A stretch of 64,000 bases of DNA from JANXUC01 sp964619065 (GTDB taxonomy: Bacteria; Acidobacteriota; Terriglobia; Terriglobales; Acidobacteriaceae): the NCBI GenBank assembly GCA_964619065.1, contig CAZUCC010000018.1, positions 1 to 64,000 on the forward strand, in the 5' to 3' direction. Within the stretch, counting starts at the first letter, position 1. The number at the start of each line of letters is the position of its first letter. The translations under genes and the position numbers were made by a program. The notes below the pieces were generated by a model, which saw only the letters and a program-made list of their open reading frames with translations, did not search any database and had not been told where the DNA came from. Below, piece after piece: positions 17,524 to 26,244 of the stretch.

Positions 17524-18783
17524 TCAATCAAATTCGGGAATGCTGGAAAAGGCAATCCGCGTTGGCGCGGCATTCCGCACATCGTGCAGACCACCCAGAT
17601 ACAACGTGTTCCCACCATATTTCGCGTTAATCGAATCCATGGTCTGGCAGAGCGTCAGCTGTTTGTGCTGTTCTTCAAATAAGGAAAGCGTATGGCGGCT
17701 CTCCGGCACCAGATCATAAAGCGTCACGCCGACCAGGGACGGCTTGCCGGATGGACAAGCGCTCCACAACTTCCGCAGCGTCTCCATGAGGCTGAGCGTG
17801 TCCTGGCATTCCAGAATGCGAGTGTGCGACTCCCAGAATTTTCCTTCCCGCCACGGCGCGAACCGGACATGCACGCCCAGCCCGCCCGCCCACATCTTCA
17901 TCCGGCGCAGCCGGACGGCGGCTTTGTGCAATAACTTCTCTCCTACGGCCGCAGCCCCTTCCATCGTGCGCAAATCGGGCGGCAGCACGTGCTGGTGCCC
18001 CACGCTCTTCTGGAATTCCTCGGGGTGCTCTTCGAAATCCGCGCCTCGCAGCCAATGCCAAATTCGTTCTCCGAGCACGCTCCCCCAAATATTCCGCATT
18101 TGCCCGGAGGAACGTGAGCAGAGTTGTTCCATAGTGAGAATTCCGTGTCGCTCCAGGCGGCGCTTCATTCGCGGTCCAACGCCCGGCAGGTTCTCTGGTT
18201 TTAAGCCGTACAAATTTGTAGGGAGCTGGGAGGGGCACAGTACGGTCAGGCCATCCGGTTTTTGCATATCGGAGGCAACTTTTCCCAGGAAGCGGTTGGG
18301 CGCGAGTCCAATGGAGCAGCGCAACGTGCTCCCCACTTTTTCCCGGATAGTCTGCTTGATCGCGCGGGCAAGCTTCTGCGCATTTTCGACCGGACACTCC
18401 CGCCCCATCAGGCGGCAAGCCATTTCGTCAATCGAGACGACCACGGTCACCGGAACGCACGTGTTCACGGCGTCCACAATTCTGTGGTGATATTGCACGT
18501 AGAGCTCGTGGCGGGCTTCGATGATCCTCAGAGACGGACACATCTGTTTGGCATCCTTAACTCACGTTCCCGTGCGGATGCCAAACGCTTTGGCCTCATA
18601 ACTGGCGGCAATGCAGCACGTCGTGTCGGCGACCACCGGCACAACCACCACAGGTTGCTGGCGCAGCTCCGGCCGCACTTCCTGCTCCACGGAAGCAAAG
18701 TAGGAGTTCAAATCCAGAAAGAGCCATTGCACTCGTTCGCCTTCAGTCATTGCCATCTCCCGCGCGGAGAAGTATTCTACCAA
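17524..18783 (-). pseudogene. dinB: DinB-like Y-family DNA polymerase IV with an internal stop
   Basis: Two frames that follow each other without shift: 18783-18562 (73 residues, then TGA at codon 74) and the rest to 17524. Together they would make a full-length ~419-residue lesion-bypass polymerase: LDLNSYFASVEQ with the first metal-binding Asp, then SIDEMACRLMG with the second acidic pair, the GVGPRMKRRLERHG helix-hairpin-helix, and the little-finger region. The stop interrupts GIRTGT-(TGA)-VKDAKQMCP, where relatives usually have a polar or basic residue; CGA to TGA is the simplest origin. It is not a Cys position, so selenocysteine is unlikely. A restart at the ATG at 18543 would lose a catalytic Asp. 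A sequencing error is possible. Confidence 0.75.
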
Positions 18784-18841
18784 AAGCGAATAAAAAGCGA
18801 AATAACGCGTTGAACGCTCGTGTTTTCAAGGTGTCAAGCTC

Positions 18842-20005
18842 ATGCGCCACATTCAAAAACTAGGAAACTTGCCGCGCTGCTACACTCACCCCATGCTGAC
18901 CGATTACGCGGTGCGGGTAGAGAATTCGCGAGGACGGCGTCACCCCGAGCTTCCGCATCCCTACCGCAATGATTTCCAGCGCGACCGTGACCGCGTGGTC
19001 CACGCGCGTGCCTTCCGCCGCCTGGAAGCCAAGACGCAGGTTTTCTCCCGTCGCTATTCGGACCACTTCCGCAACCGGCTCACGCACACCATGGAAGTGG
19101 CGCAGATCGCGCGCACCATCGCCGCGCAACTCGGCCTCAATGTGGATCTGGTTGAAGCCCTTGCCCTGGTCCACGACGTGGGACATCCGCCTTTCGGCCA
19201 CGCCGGCGAACGTGCCCTCGATGTTGCCATGCAGGAGCACGGCTTATTCTTCGATCACAATCTGCACGCCCTGCGCATCGTGGAGGATTTCGAAATGCGC
19301 TATGCTGCGTTCCGCGGGCTAAACCTTACGTTTGAAGTTCGGGAAGGCATCATCAAGCACTCCCGCGATTACTCAGCCCAGGAGCACCCCGAGTTGGCGG
19401 AGTATCTTCTCGACCGGCGCCCGCCGCTGGAAGCACAGCTCATTGACCTGGCCGATGAAATTGCCTACAGCACCGCCGATCTTGACGACGGGTTCGAAGC
19501 GCATCTGCTTACGCTCAAGAACATTCGCGCTGGGCTCCCGGTCTTTGAAACGCTCTTCCGCGAGGTGGACGCTGTCTATCCCACCGCTCCCGACAAACTC
19601 AAATTCAACGAAGCTCTGAAGCGGATTCTCGATCGATTTGTAACCGGACTCATCGAAGGCACATCGGCGCGTGTGAAGCGTGCCGAGGTTCACAGCGTGG
19701 ACGATGTCCGCCAGCATCCGGAACGACTGGTTGGTTTCGAAGACGAAGTGGACCGCGACCGTGCCGCCTGCAAGAAATTCTTGTACGCGAATCTTTATTT
19801 CAGCAAAGCTCTCGAACCGGAAAAGGAAGAAGCCGAGCGCGTCATCCGCGAGCTCTTCGGGCACTGGATGCGCCGTCCCAGCGACCTGCCCTCCGCCTAT
19901 CGCGAGAAATCCCGCGTGGAACCGCTTCCGCGCGTCATCTGCGACTACCTAGCGGGCATGACTGACCATTTCATTCTGGAGCAGTACGATAGGTTTTGCG
20001 GCTGA
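18842..20005 (+). CDS. dgt: Deoxyguanosinetriphosphate triphosphohydrolase-like protein
   Basis: A 387-residue HD-domain protein that hydrolyses dNTPs to deoxynucleosides and triphosphate. The metal-binding set is visible: H82 in RLTHTMEVAQIA, H111-D112 in LVHDVGHPPFGH, and the later Asp in DLADEIAYSTADLDDG. The length fits the shorter type-2 dGTPase-like subfamily. The start at 18842 has AAGGTG upstream; the ATG at 18893 is an alternative and matches the usual N-terminus MLTDYA. It is divergent from dinB by 58 bp. Confidence 0.9.
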   Translation: MRHIQKLGNLPRCYTHPMLTDYAVRVENSRGRRHPELPHPYRNDFQRDRDRVVHARAFRRLEAKTQVFSRRYSDHFRNRLTHTMEVAQIARTIAAQLGLNVDLVEALALVHDVGHPPFGHAGERALDVAMQEHGLFFDHNLHALRIVEDFEMRYAAFRGLNLTFEVREGIIKHSRDYSAQEHPELAEYLLDRRPPLEAQLIDLADEIAYSTADLDDGFEAHLLTLKNIRAGLPVFETLFREVDAVYPTAPDKLKFNEALKRILDRFVTGLIEGTSARVKRAEVHSVDDVRQHPERLVGFEDEVDRDRAACKKFLYANLYFSKALEPEKEEAERVIRELFGHWMRRPSDLPSAYREKSRVEPLPRVICDYLAGMTDHFILEQYDRFCG

Positions 20006-20055
20006 CAGGTTAAGGCAGACATTCCTGTCCGCCGCCCTTGTCTGCTTGCATCTCT

Positions 20056-21525
20056 CTACTGTGCCTCCGCCACCGCGGCCACCACATCGAACAGAATCCG
20101 CGGACCCCGCCGTAGCTCCTCTACGCGAATCCGCTCATCATTGCCATGCTCGGAGTTTCCTTCCGACGCCGTCGCTGTATAGGCGGAATATCCATAGGCA
20201 TGAATTCCCAACGGCCGGTAGCGCTGGTTCTCCGTATATCCGCTCGTGATTTTGGGCACCACCGGCACTCCCGGAAAATAATGCCCGCTCACGTTGCGAA
20301 TCGCAGCATACAACTCGGTGTCGATGCCCGCTTGATTTGCGAGCCGAAATTCCTTGTTCTGCGGTTCGATGGTCACGTTCGAATCCCCCACGACTTTTCG
20401 GATCGCCTCCAGAAACTCCTGTGGATTTTCGCCCGGCAACATGCGTACATCCAGGTTCGCCCACGCTTCCGGCGGAATGACGTTGGTTTGTTCCGATCCG
20501 CCCATCATGGTCAGAGAGATCGTTGTACGCAGCAGAAAATTCGTGGACTCATCCCGCTCCAGAGACTCGCGGAATTTCTTCTCTTCCAGAGCATGTTTGA
20601 GATCGCGGAACTGCTTGGCCCGCTCCGGCGTTTCATAGACGGCCATCTCGCGGAAATATTCCTCCACCACAGGCGTCACCCGCAGCGGGGTTTCGAAACG
20701 GGATATTCGATCCAGCGCGCGAATCAGCCGGTTTGGCGCCGACTCCGCAATGGGACGCGATCCGTGCCCAGGCCGTCCATGCGCCACCACGTGCAGCCAG
20801 AACGGCGACTTCTCCGCCACGTCCACGCCGATGAAGCGGACTTTCCCGTCGTCCAGAAGATTGTCGCCGCCTTCATTGATCAGGAACTCCGCGTCGCCAA
20901 ACAGTTCCTTCTTGTTGGCGATCATCCAATCCGTGCCTGTGCCTAAAGCTTCTTCGTCGCTGACCGCCAGGAAGAGTACGTCGCGATCCAGAGCCACCTT
21001 CTCCCGCTTCAACATAACCAGAACGATGAGTTGCGCCAGCCCTTCGTCTTTCATGTCCTGCGCCCCGCGCCCGTACATCACGCCATCCAGAACTTGCGCG
21101 CTGAACGGAGGCACCCGCCAATGCGAGGGATCACTCGTCACCACATCCATATGGTTCAACAGGATAAGGGGACGCTTTGGATGCTCCGTCGTATGGGGAA
21201 GCCGTGCCAAAAGATTGGCACGCCCTGGCGCATACTCAAAGACCTGGGACTCAATTCCCTCCTCGTCCAGAATCTTCTTCAACCACGCAGCAGCCCGCCC
21301 TTCGTTCCCGGGAGGGTTGGTCGTATCAATCTGCAGATACTGCTGCATCCACTTCACAGCCAGATCGGAATATTGATCCCTCCGCTCCTGAGGGATGGCG
21401 TCACTCGCCAGGTGCACCGGCTTCGCCTCGGATGGCGCCGCGTGGCCCCAGCCGACTGCCGGCAATGCGTAAAGCACACAAAACACAGCAGTAAGAGCTG
21501 CTCTACTGTGAAAATAGCGGCCCAT
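20056..21525 (-). CDS. M20-family metallopeptidase, exported
   Basis: A 489-residue peptidase with a signal peptide (ALTAVFCVLYALPAVGWG). The two-zinc site is recognisable: H125 and D127 in LNHMDVV, D157 in GRGAQDMKDEG, and the base/ligand pair E191-E192 in VSDEEALGTG; a later H lies near the C-terminus (YGYSAYTATASEGNSEHG). The dimerisation domain sits between. Family members are di- or carboxypeptidases and deacylases; the exported form suggests peptide scavenging. It is divergent from the OmpA-like gene across a 322-bp gap. Confidence 0.9.
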   Translation of the reverse strand: MGRYFHSRAALTAVFCVLYALPAVGWGHAAPSEAKPVHLASDAIPQERRDQYSDLAVKWMQQYLQIDTTNPPGNEGRAAAWLKKILDEEGIESQVFEYAPGRANLLARLPHTTEHPKRPLILLNHMDVVTSDPSHWRVPPFSAQVLDGVMYGRGAQDMKDEGLAQLIVLVMLKREKVALDRDVLFLAVSDEEALGTGTDWMIANKKELFGDAEFLINEGGDNLLDDGKVRFIGVDVAEKSPFWLHVVAHGRPGHGSRPIAESAPNRLIRALDRISRFETPLRVTPVVEEYFREMAVYETPERAKQFRDLKHALEEKKFRESLERDESTNFLLRTTISLTMMGGSEQTNVIPPEAWANLDVRMLPGENPQEFLEAIRKVVGDSNVTIEPQNKEFRLANQAGIDTELYAAIRNVSGHYFPGVPVVPKITSGYTENQRYRPLGIHAYGYSAYTATASEGNSEHGNDERIRVEELRRGPRILFDVVAAVAEAQ

Positions 21526-21847
21526 GCGACCTCCCGGCTCCTGCCCTCAGGCAAGCCGTAGATTTTATATCAGTTTTCGGCAAATTTACCGTGCGCAAGG
21601 CTTTTCCCCTGGGAAAACCCTCCCCCTGTGGGTTAAAGTATCCTTGTAAAACAATTAGTTACAGACTTTCGTGCCTAAGGTGAGTTTGGCATTTCACATG
21701 ATATTCACCTTAAGGTCGGACAGATGACAGGAACTCTGTCCAGTCACAAAGATCAGATGTAAGGAATCAAGCAGTTATAAATCATAGCCTTAAGCAGGCT
21801 TTTGCGGAGGAGTTGCTTAGACTCCCCCCTCTCTCGGAGGAAACACC
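21526..21847. promoter_or_regulatory. Divergent promoter region with two inverted repeats
   Basis: This gap separates the divergent M20 peptidase and OmpA-like genes. It is AT-richer than its surroundings and holds CCTAAGGTGA (21674-21683) facing TCACCTTAAGG (21705-21715), and the hairpin GGACAGA...TCTGTCC (21718-21741). These could be operator sites or leader structure. CGGAGGAAACACC before 21848 is a strong ribosome site. No coding frame was found. Confidence 0.45.
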
Positions 21848-22690
21848 ATGAAGAATCGTATCGTAGCTATTCTGTTCGCTGCGCTGTTCGCGCTGCCGGC
21901 AATCGCCCAGACCACCACCACTGCCGCGCCTGCGGCAGCACCTGCTACTACAGCGTCCAGCAACGCCACTGGCAAGCAGCCCCTGACCATCGAAACCAAG
22001 GAAGGTTTCTGGGGACGCGTCAACCCATTTGCCCGTAAGAAGTACGTACAACGGCAGTTGCACCCGGTCGCAGACCGCCTGAACGAGCTCGATGAGCTCA
22101 CCGCTGGCAACACGCGCTCGATCAAGGATGTCGATGGACGCGCCCAGGCTGGCATTAAGCTGGCTGCCGACCGAGCCAACGAAGCCGACCAACATGCGAT
22201 CGATGCAGGCAACCGCGCCAACGCGGCCCAGACCACCGCGCAGGCCGCCAATACCCGCCTAACGGGCGTCGAAACCGCTGTAGGCAACATCGACCAGTAT
22301 CACCCCATCAACCAGGCTGAAATCCGCTTCCGCCCTGGCCAAAATGTGCTGAGCAAGGCTGCCAAAGAAGCCCTCGACGGCATGGCGACCACACTGAAAG
22401 ATCAGCGCGGTTATGTCGTTGAAGTGCAGGGCTTTTCTTCCGGTCACGGACAGACTGCCATCTCCAATTCGCAGAAGATGGCCGACGCCGTCGTCCGCTA
22501 CCTCGTTCTGAATCATGAGATTCCGGTCTACCGGATCTTCGTAGTCGGAATGGGCAACGCTCCAAAGACGGACGCCGACGGCAAGCCGATCCGCATCAGC
22601 GGCGGCCGCGTTGAAGTCAGCCTTCTCAAGAACAACCTCGACCAGCTCGCGTCTGGAGCCGCCCCCGCGGAACAGCCACAAGCTAAGTAG
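21848..22690 (+). CDS. OmpA-family envelope protein
   Basis: A 280-residue exported protein: signal peptide MKNRIVAILFAALFALPAIAQ, a Thr/Ala-rich stretch, a helical middle (residues ~75-140, NEADQHAIDAGNRANAAQTTAQ) like a coiled coil, and a C-terminal OmpA-like peptidoglycan-binding domain (about 165-265, with IRFRPGQNVLSKAAKEALD and VEVQGFSSGHG, SNSQKMADAVVRYL). It would tie the envelope to the cell wall. A strong ribosome site and a good terminator suggest high expression as a single gene. Confidence 0.85.
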   Translation: MKNRIVAILFAALFALPAIAQTTTTAAPAAAPATTASSNATGKQPLTIETKEGFWGRVNPFARKKYVQRQLHPVADRLNELDELTAGNTRSIKDVDGRAQAGIKLAADRANEADQHAIDAGNRANAAQTTAQAANTRLTGVETAVGNIDQYHPINQAEIRFRPGQNVLSKAAKEALDGMATTLKDQRGYVVEVQGFSSGHGQTAISNSQKMADAVVRYLVLNHEIPVYRIFVVGMGNAPKTDADGKPIRISGGRVEVSLLKNNLDQLASGAAPAEQPQAK

Positions 22691-22730
22691 GTTGGCAGTA
22701 GGTTTGTCGCTCGGACAATCCTCCCCGTCC

Positions 22731-22764
22731 AAAGAGAGCCTCTCACAAGAGAGGCTCTTTTGTT
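22731..22764 (+). terminator. Rho-independent terminator of the OmpA-like gene
   Basis: AGAGAGCCTCTC-ACAA-GAGAGGCTCT followed by TTTT: about 12 paired bases with a four-base loop, starting 40 bp after the stop codon. It also lies just past the end of the convergent M14 gene and may act in both directions. Confidence 0.9.
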
Positions 22765-22787
22765 TGCCACTGCCAGGATATTGAGCA

Positions 22788-24638
22788 CTACTTTACCGGC
22801 ACACCCACCAGCGTTGCCAAGCGGCCCACGGGATAGAGCCCCAGTCGTAGATCGCGGTATGGCGAGCGATCGTAGAAGAAGCTCAGGCGCGCATAGGAGT
22901 TGCCGGCAAAGTCCTTATCTTCTGCCAGTTTCTTTTCGAATTCCGCCTTTAGCGCAGGGTCTTTGGCGAGCATTTCGTGCGCCAGTTGCTCCAGCACATA
23001 GGGTTCCCCGTATTCTTTCTGCTCGAAGATGGCGTCGAAGAATCCCCATTGCACCGCGGAATCCGGCGCGTCCGGTTCCAACCAGTGAACGACAACCTTG
23101 CCAAGTCGCTGATCGAGCGGTACCACCATGGAGCCTGTGGGATACAACACCTTTTCTTTCGTGGCCTTGCACATCGGCTGATAATGGCTACTGTCCACGT
23201 TGAAATCACCGATCGCCATGGGATGCCGTCCTTCAAAAAGCACATTGTGCCAATGCGGATCGCACCGATATGTCTCGACCTCCTCCTCCCACGCAGCCGT
23301 TGTAGCCTGCATCTGCACGCCGTGCGCGCGCAGCACTTCGATCACCCGCGTCCACTGCCCAGGAACGATGTACGCCAGCGGAGGCGCTACGGTAAGCGTA
23401 GCTTGAAAGTCGTTGTACACCGGGAGGTCGATGTTCTCCGCTTCATGCGTGTACTGGTTCCACACCGCGCCCGAAACTTCACTCAGTACCTGGTTGCGCT
23501 TGTATCCGAGATAATGGAACGGTGTCGAGCGATCGCTGGGAGATGTGCGCAGCGCCATCTTCCGCCCCGGGTCATACGTCTTCCCCACCGTGATTGTCGC
23601 CGCGTCGGCGGCGCGATTCATCTTCACCAGCTTGTCGGCATCGGCGTTCACTTTTTCCAAAATGGCGCGCAGTAATTCATAATTCCCCCGCACGCGCATT
23701 TTGTAGTCCTTCAACATGTGCATCTCGACCAGCAAGCCCGGCCGGTTCTGCAGAATCATGTAGCCGGTGGAATACCGGGGATCATCCTGCGCCATCTTTA
23801 AGCCCTTCAGCGGATTGGCCTCCCCCACTCCCACGTAGAGCCCGATTAAATGACCGCTATCGTTAACCGACTTTTCAATGTACGGACGCAACTCGTCGTG
23901 TTGCCACGCAGCCAGCAACGGGTCCACATCGGGACCGAAGTCGATGGAGTAAGTGACGTCATATTGGTAGTCCGCCCCATCGGTCACATGGTCATCAATG
24001 AAGAAGTCGGGCAGCCACTTCGTGAAATATGCCAGGAATTGCCGTGTCTCCACGGCGTCGGCCTTCATATAGTCGCGATTCAGGTTCAGATTGTTGGACT
24101 GCGTACGCCAGCCCATCTCCTCGGGCCCATTCTGGTTGATACGGTTGTAGCGGGAAACGCGCTCGTGGCCGTCGATGTTGTAGACGGGCACAATGATCAC
24201 CACGGCTTTCTCCAGCAGGTTTGCACGCGTCTTGGTTACCACCATGTCGCGCAGCAGGGCCAGAGAGGCGTCTTTACCCTCGATCTCGCCGGCGTGGATG
24301 CCGTTCTGAATGTAGACCACCGGCCGGTCGGCCTTATGAATGGCAGCGGGATCGAAGACTCCATCCTTGGACACCACCACGCCCACCAATTCGCGCCCTT
24401 CTCCCGTTTTTCCCCAAGGTTCAATCTTGACCTGCTTGGGCGCCGCGGCAACCACCCGGCGGATGTATGCCAGGGTCTCGTCATACAGGGGGGTGCAGCG
24501 GTAGTCGCAGATTTCCGTAGGCGTACGCCACTCCGCGGGAGCAGGCGGCGGCGTTTTGCTTTGCGCCATGACAAATGGAGAGAGGAGTGGAGAAATAGTC
24601 CACGTGAGGACTGCGAGCAGGGCCGAGTGAGTCTTCAT
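22788..24638 (-). CDS. M14-family zinc carboxypeptidase, exported
   Basis: A 616-residue protein with a signal peptide (LAVLTWTISPLLSPFVMAQ). The M14 zinc site is seen as H115 and E118 in NGIHAGEIEG; the third ligand and catalytic Glu are expected further on, plausible in FFIDDHVTDGADY and LLVEMHMLKDYK. The C-terminal ~200 residues are a separate domain common in acidobacterial M14 proteins. It probably trims peptides in the periplasm, as do the M20 and M28 enzymes in this window. Confidence 0.88.
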   Translation of the reverse strand: MKTHSALLAVLTWTISPLLSPFVMAQSKTPPPAPAEWRTPTEICDYRCTPLYDETLAYIRRVVAAAPKQVKIEPWGKTGEGRELVGVVVSKDGVFDPAAIHKADRPVVYIQNGIHAGEIEGKDASLALLRDMVVTKTRANLLEKAVVIIVPVYNIDGHERVSRYNRINQNGPEEMGWRTQSNNLNLNRDYMKADAVETRQFLAYFTKWLPDFFIDDHVTDGADYQYDVTYSIDFGPDVDPLLAAWQHDELRPYIEKSVNDSGHLIGLYVGVGEANPLKGLKMAQDDPRYSTGYMILQNRPGLLVEMHMLKDYKMRVRGNYELLRAILEKVNADADKLVKMNRAADAATITVGKTYDPGRKMALRTSPSDRSTPFHYLGYKRNQVLSEVSGAVWNQYTHEAENIDLPVYNDFQATLTVAPPLAYIVPGQWTRVIEVLRAHGVQMQATTAAWEEEVETYRCDPHWHNVLFEGRHPMAIGDFNVDSSHYQPMCKATKEKVLYPTGSMVVPLDQRLGKVVVHWLEPDAPDSAVQWGFFDAIFEQKEYGEPYVLEQLAHEMLAKDPALKAEFEKKLAEDKDFAGNSYARLSFFYDRSPYRDLRLGLYPVGRLATLVGVPVK

Positions 24639-24830
24639 GATTCCTTTTCGTGATCGTTCGACATCATAAACCGAAGATCATCATAGGCGAACAAATGGCG
24701 AATTGGCAATACCGCAAAACGCCACGCTGGAGCGGAAGTGGCTCCATCGTCCACGAGAGTGAATTTAGTAGTAACCTATTCTTGAGATCCGCAGCAGTCT
24801 TGACCAGAAACCTGCAAAGAACTAAGGGGT

Positions 24831-25814
24831 TTGACGATTCGCACTTACGTTGTCCTATTGTGGCTGTTAGTGCTGTCCCTGGGCGCGGCGCCTTCCTCCG
24901 TCAAGGGGGCATCCGCCATCAGTGAGCCTCCTGCGTGGGCTTATCCCGTTACTCCACCTGACTTCAAACCCCTCCCTGACGATGGCACGATCCGGAAGGT
25001 TCCGGACAGCCGCGCTGGATACACACTGACGCAACTGCGCGACCGATTTCTGGCGCCCGACTGGCACCCGGGAGACCACCCCGAAATGCCGGGTGTCGTT
25101 GCCCATGGCCGAAAACCGGATGTTTTGGCATGCGGCTTTTGTCATCGGGCGGATGGACCCGGAGGCCCGGAAAATGCAAGCCTCGCTGGTTTGCCCTATG
25201 CCTACATCGTGCAACAGATGTCCGATTACAGAAGTGGGCTCCGATCGACCGCGCTTCCCAACCGCTTACCGCAAGCCTTGATGATGGCCTTGGCTAAGGC
25301 GGCTACGGAAGAGGAAATCCGGCAAGCAGCCAGTTACTTTTCTTCGCTGAAGCCCCGGCAGAACATTCGAGTAGTCGAGACCAGCCGGGTGCCGAAAACG
25401 TATGTTGCCAACTGGTTTCTGGCGGTGCGGGAGAGCGACGAAAGTGAGCTGCTCGGAGAACGGATTGTCGAAACTCCGGAAAATCTGGAGCATTTTGAAA
25501 GTCGTGACACACACGCAACATTCATCGCCTATGTCCCGCCCGGCAGTATTCGCAAGGGCGCCATCATTGTGAGTGGAGAAAGAGCTGGGGAAATCCCAGC
25601 ATGCACCCTCTGTCACGGCAAGAACCTTAAAGGCCATGACTTAGCGCCCTCCATTGCGGGCCGTTCCCCGAGTTACGTGGTAAGGCAGTTGTACGACATA
25701 CAAACCGGGGTCAGGGCTGGGAAGGGTGTGGCGCTCATGAAGAAGGCCGTCGCCAAGCTGAACCAGGACGACATGATTGCCGTCGCTGCCTACCTGGCAT
25801 CTTTGAAGCCTTGA
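24831..25814 (+). CDS. Dihaem cytochrome c (class I type)
   Basis: A 327-residue exported protein with a TTG start, immediately followed by a signal peptide (YVVLLWLLVLSLGA). AAGGGG lies directly before the start. Two haem-binding motifs are present: CGFCH at 101-105 and CTLCH at 258-262, each followed by a Gly-rich loop and a helix with IVQQMSDYRSG or VVRQLYDIQTG. The two halves look like an internal duplication, as in cytochrome c4-like electron carriers. The partner oxidase or dehydrogenase is not in the window. Confidence 0.88.
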   Translation: MTIRTYVVLLWLLVLSLGAAPSSVKGASAISEPPAWAYPVTPPDFKPLPDDGTIRKVPDSRAGYTLTQLRDRFLAPDWHPGDHPEMPGVVAHGRKPDVLACGFCHRADGPGGPENASLAGLPYAYIVQQMSDYRSGLRSTALPNRLPQALMMALAKAATEEEIRQAASYFSSLKPRQNIRVVETSRVPKTYVANWFLAVRESDESELLGERIVETPENLEHFESRDTHATFIAYVPPGSIRKGAIIVSGERAGEIPACTLCHGKNLKGHDLAPSIAGRSPSYVVRQLYDIQTGVRAGKGVALMKKAVAKLNQDDMIAVAAYLASLKP

Positions 25815-26244
25815 AGCCAAAACTGGGACGCCTGGGAGGCACGGGTTTTTCTGTTCCATTCCAGCCCAGCGATTGAGAAAATTCCAGGAGCTTCGGGCCG
25901 TGCGGCGTGGCAAGAGTTTCTTGGCTTCGGCGCGGGCCCAGAAAGCCTGTCGGGATGGCTACTCCACGCACAATGCCCATCGCCCATCGCATCGAGATGC
26001 GGGGAGAGTCGATGCGCAAGAAACGCAATCCCGCGCGGGATGACAACGACGAGAAGAAGGAATAAAGTTGTAAAAGTTTGACCTCGACTTTGCGGACGGT
26101 GTTAGTACGACTCCTTTTGTCGGACACAGACTGCGTCCGATGGGGAATTTTGAGCCTAATCGCAACGACGAAGGGGTACCCAGCGTCCCAGACAACATTA
26201 TTTCGCCGGTGATAGCGTCAGTTGTTTGGCGTGAGATCATTCTT
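25815..26244. other. 430-bp gap without a recognisable gene
   Basis: No reading frame resembles a known protein. Near 26025-26040 the text CCCGCGCGGGATGACAAC is like the end of the dispersed TGTCATCC repeats seen at 37635. The frame of the next gene is open from 26140 but its signal peptide begins at 26245. Confidence 0.4.

Noticed and set aside
18562..18564. Selenocysteine at the dinB TGA
   Set aside because: Relatives do not have Cys there, the neighbouring residues are not a redox motif, and no clear SECIS-like stem follows.
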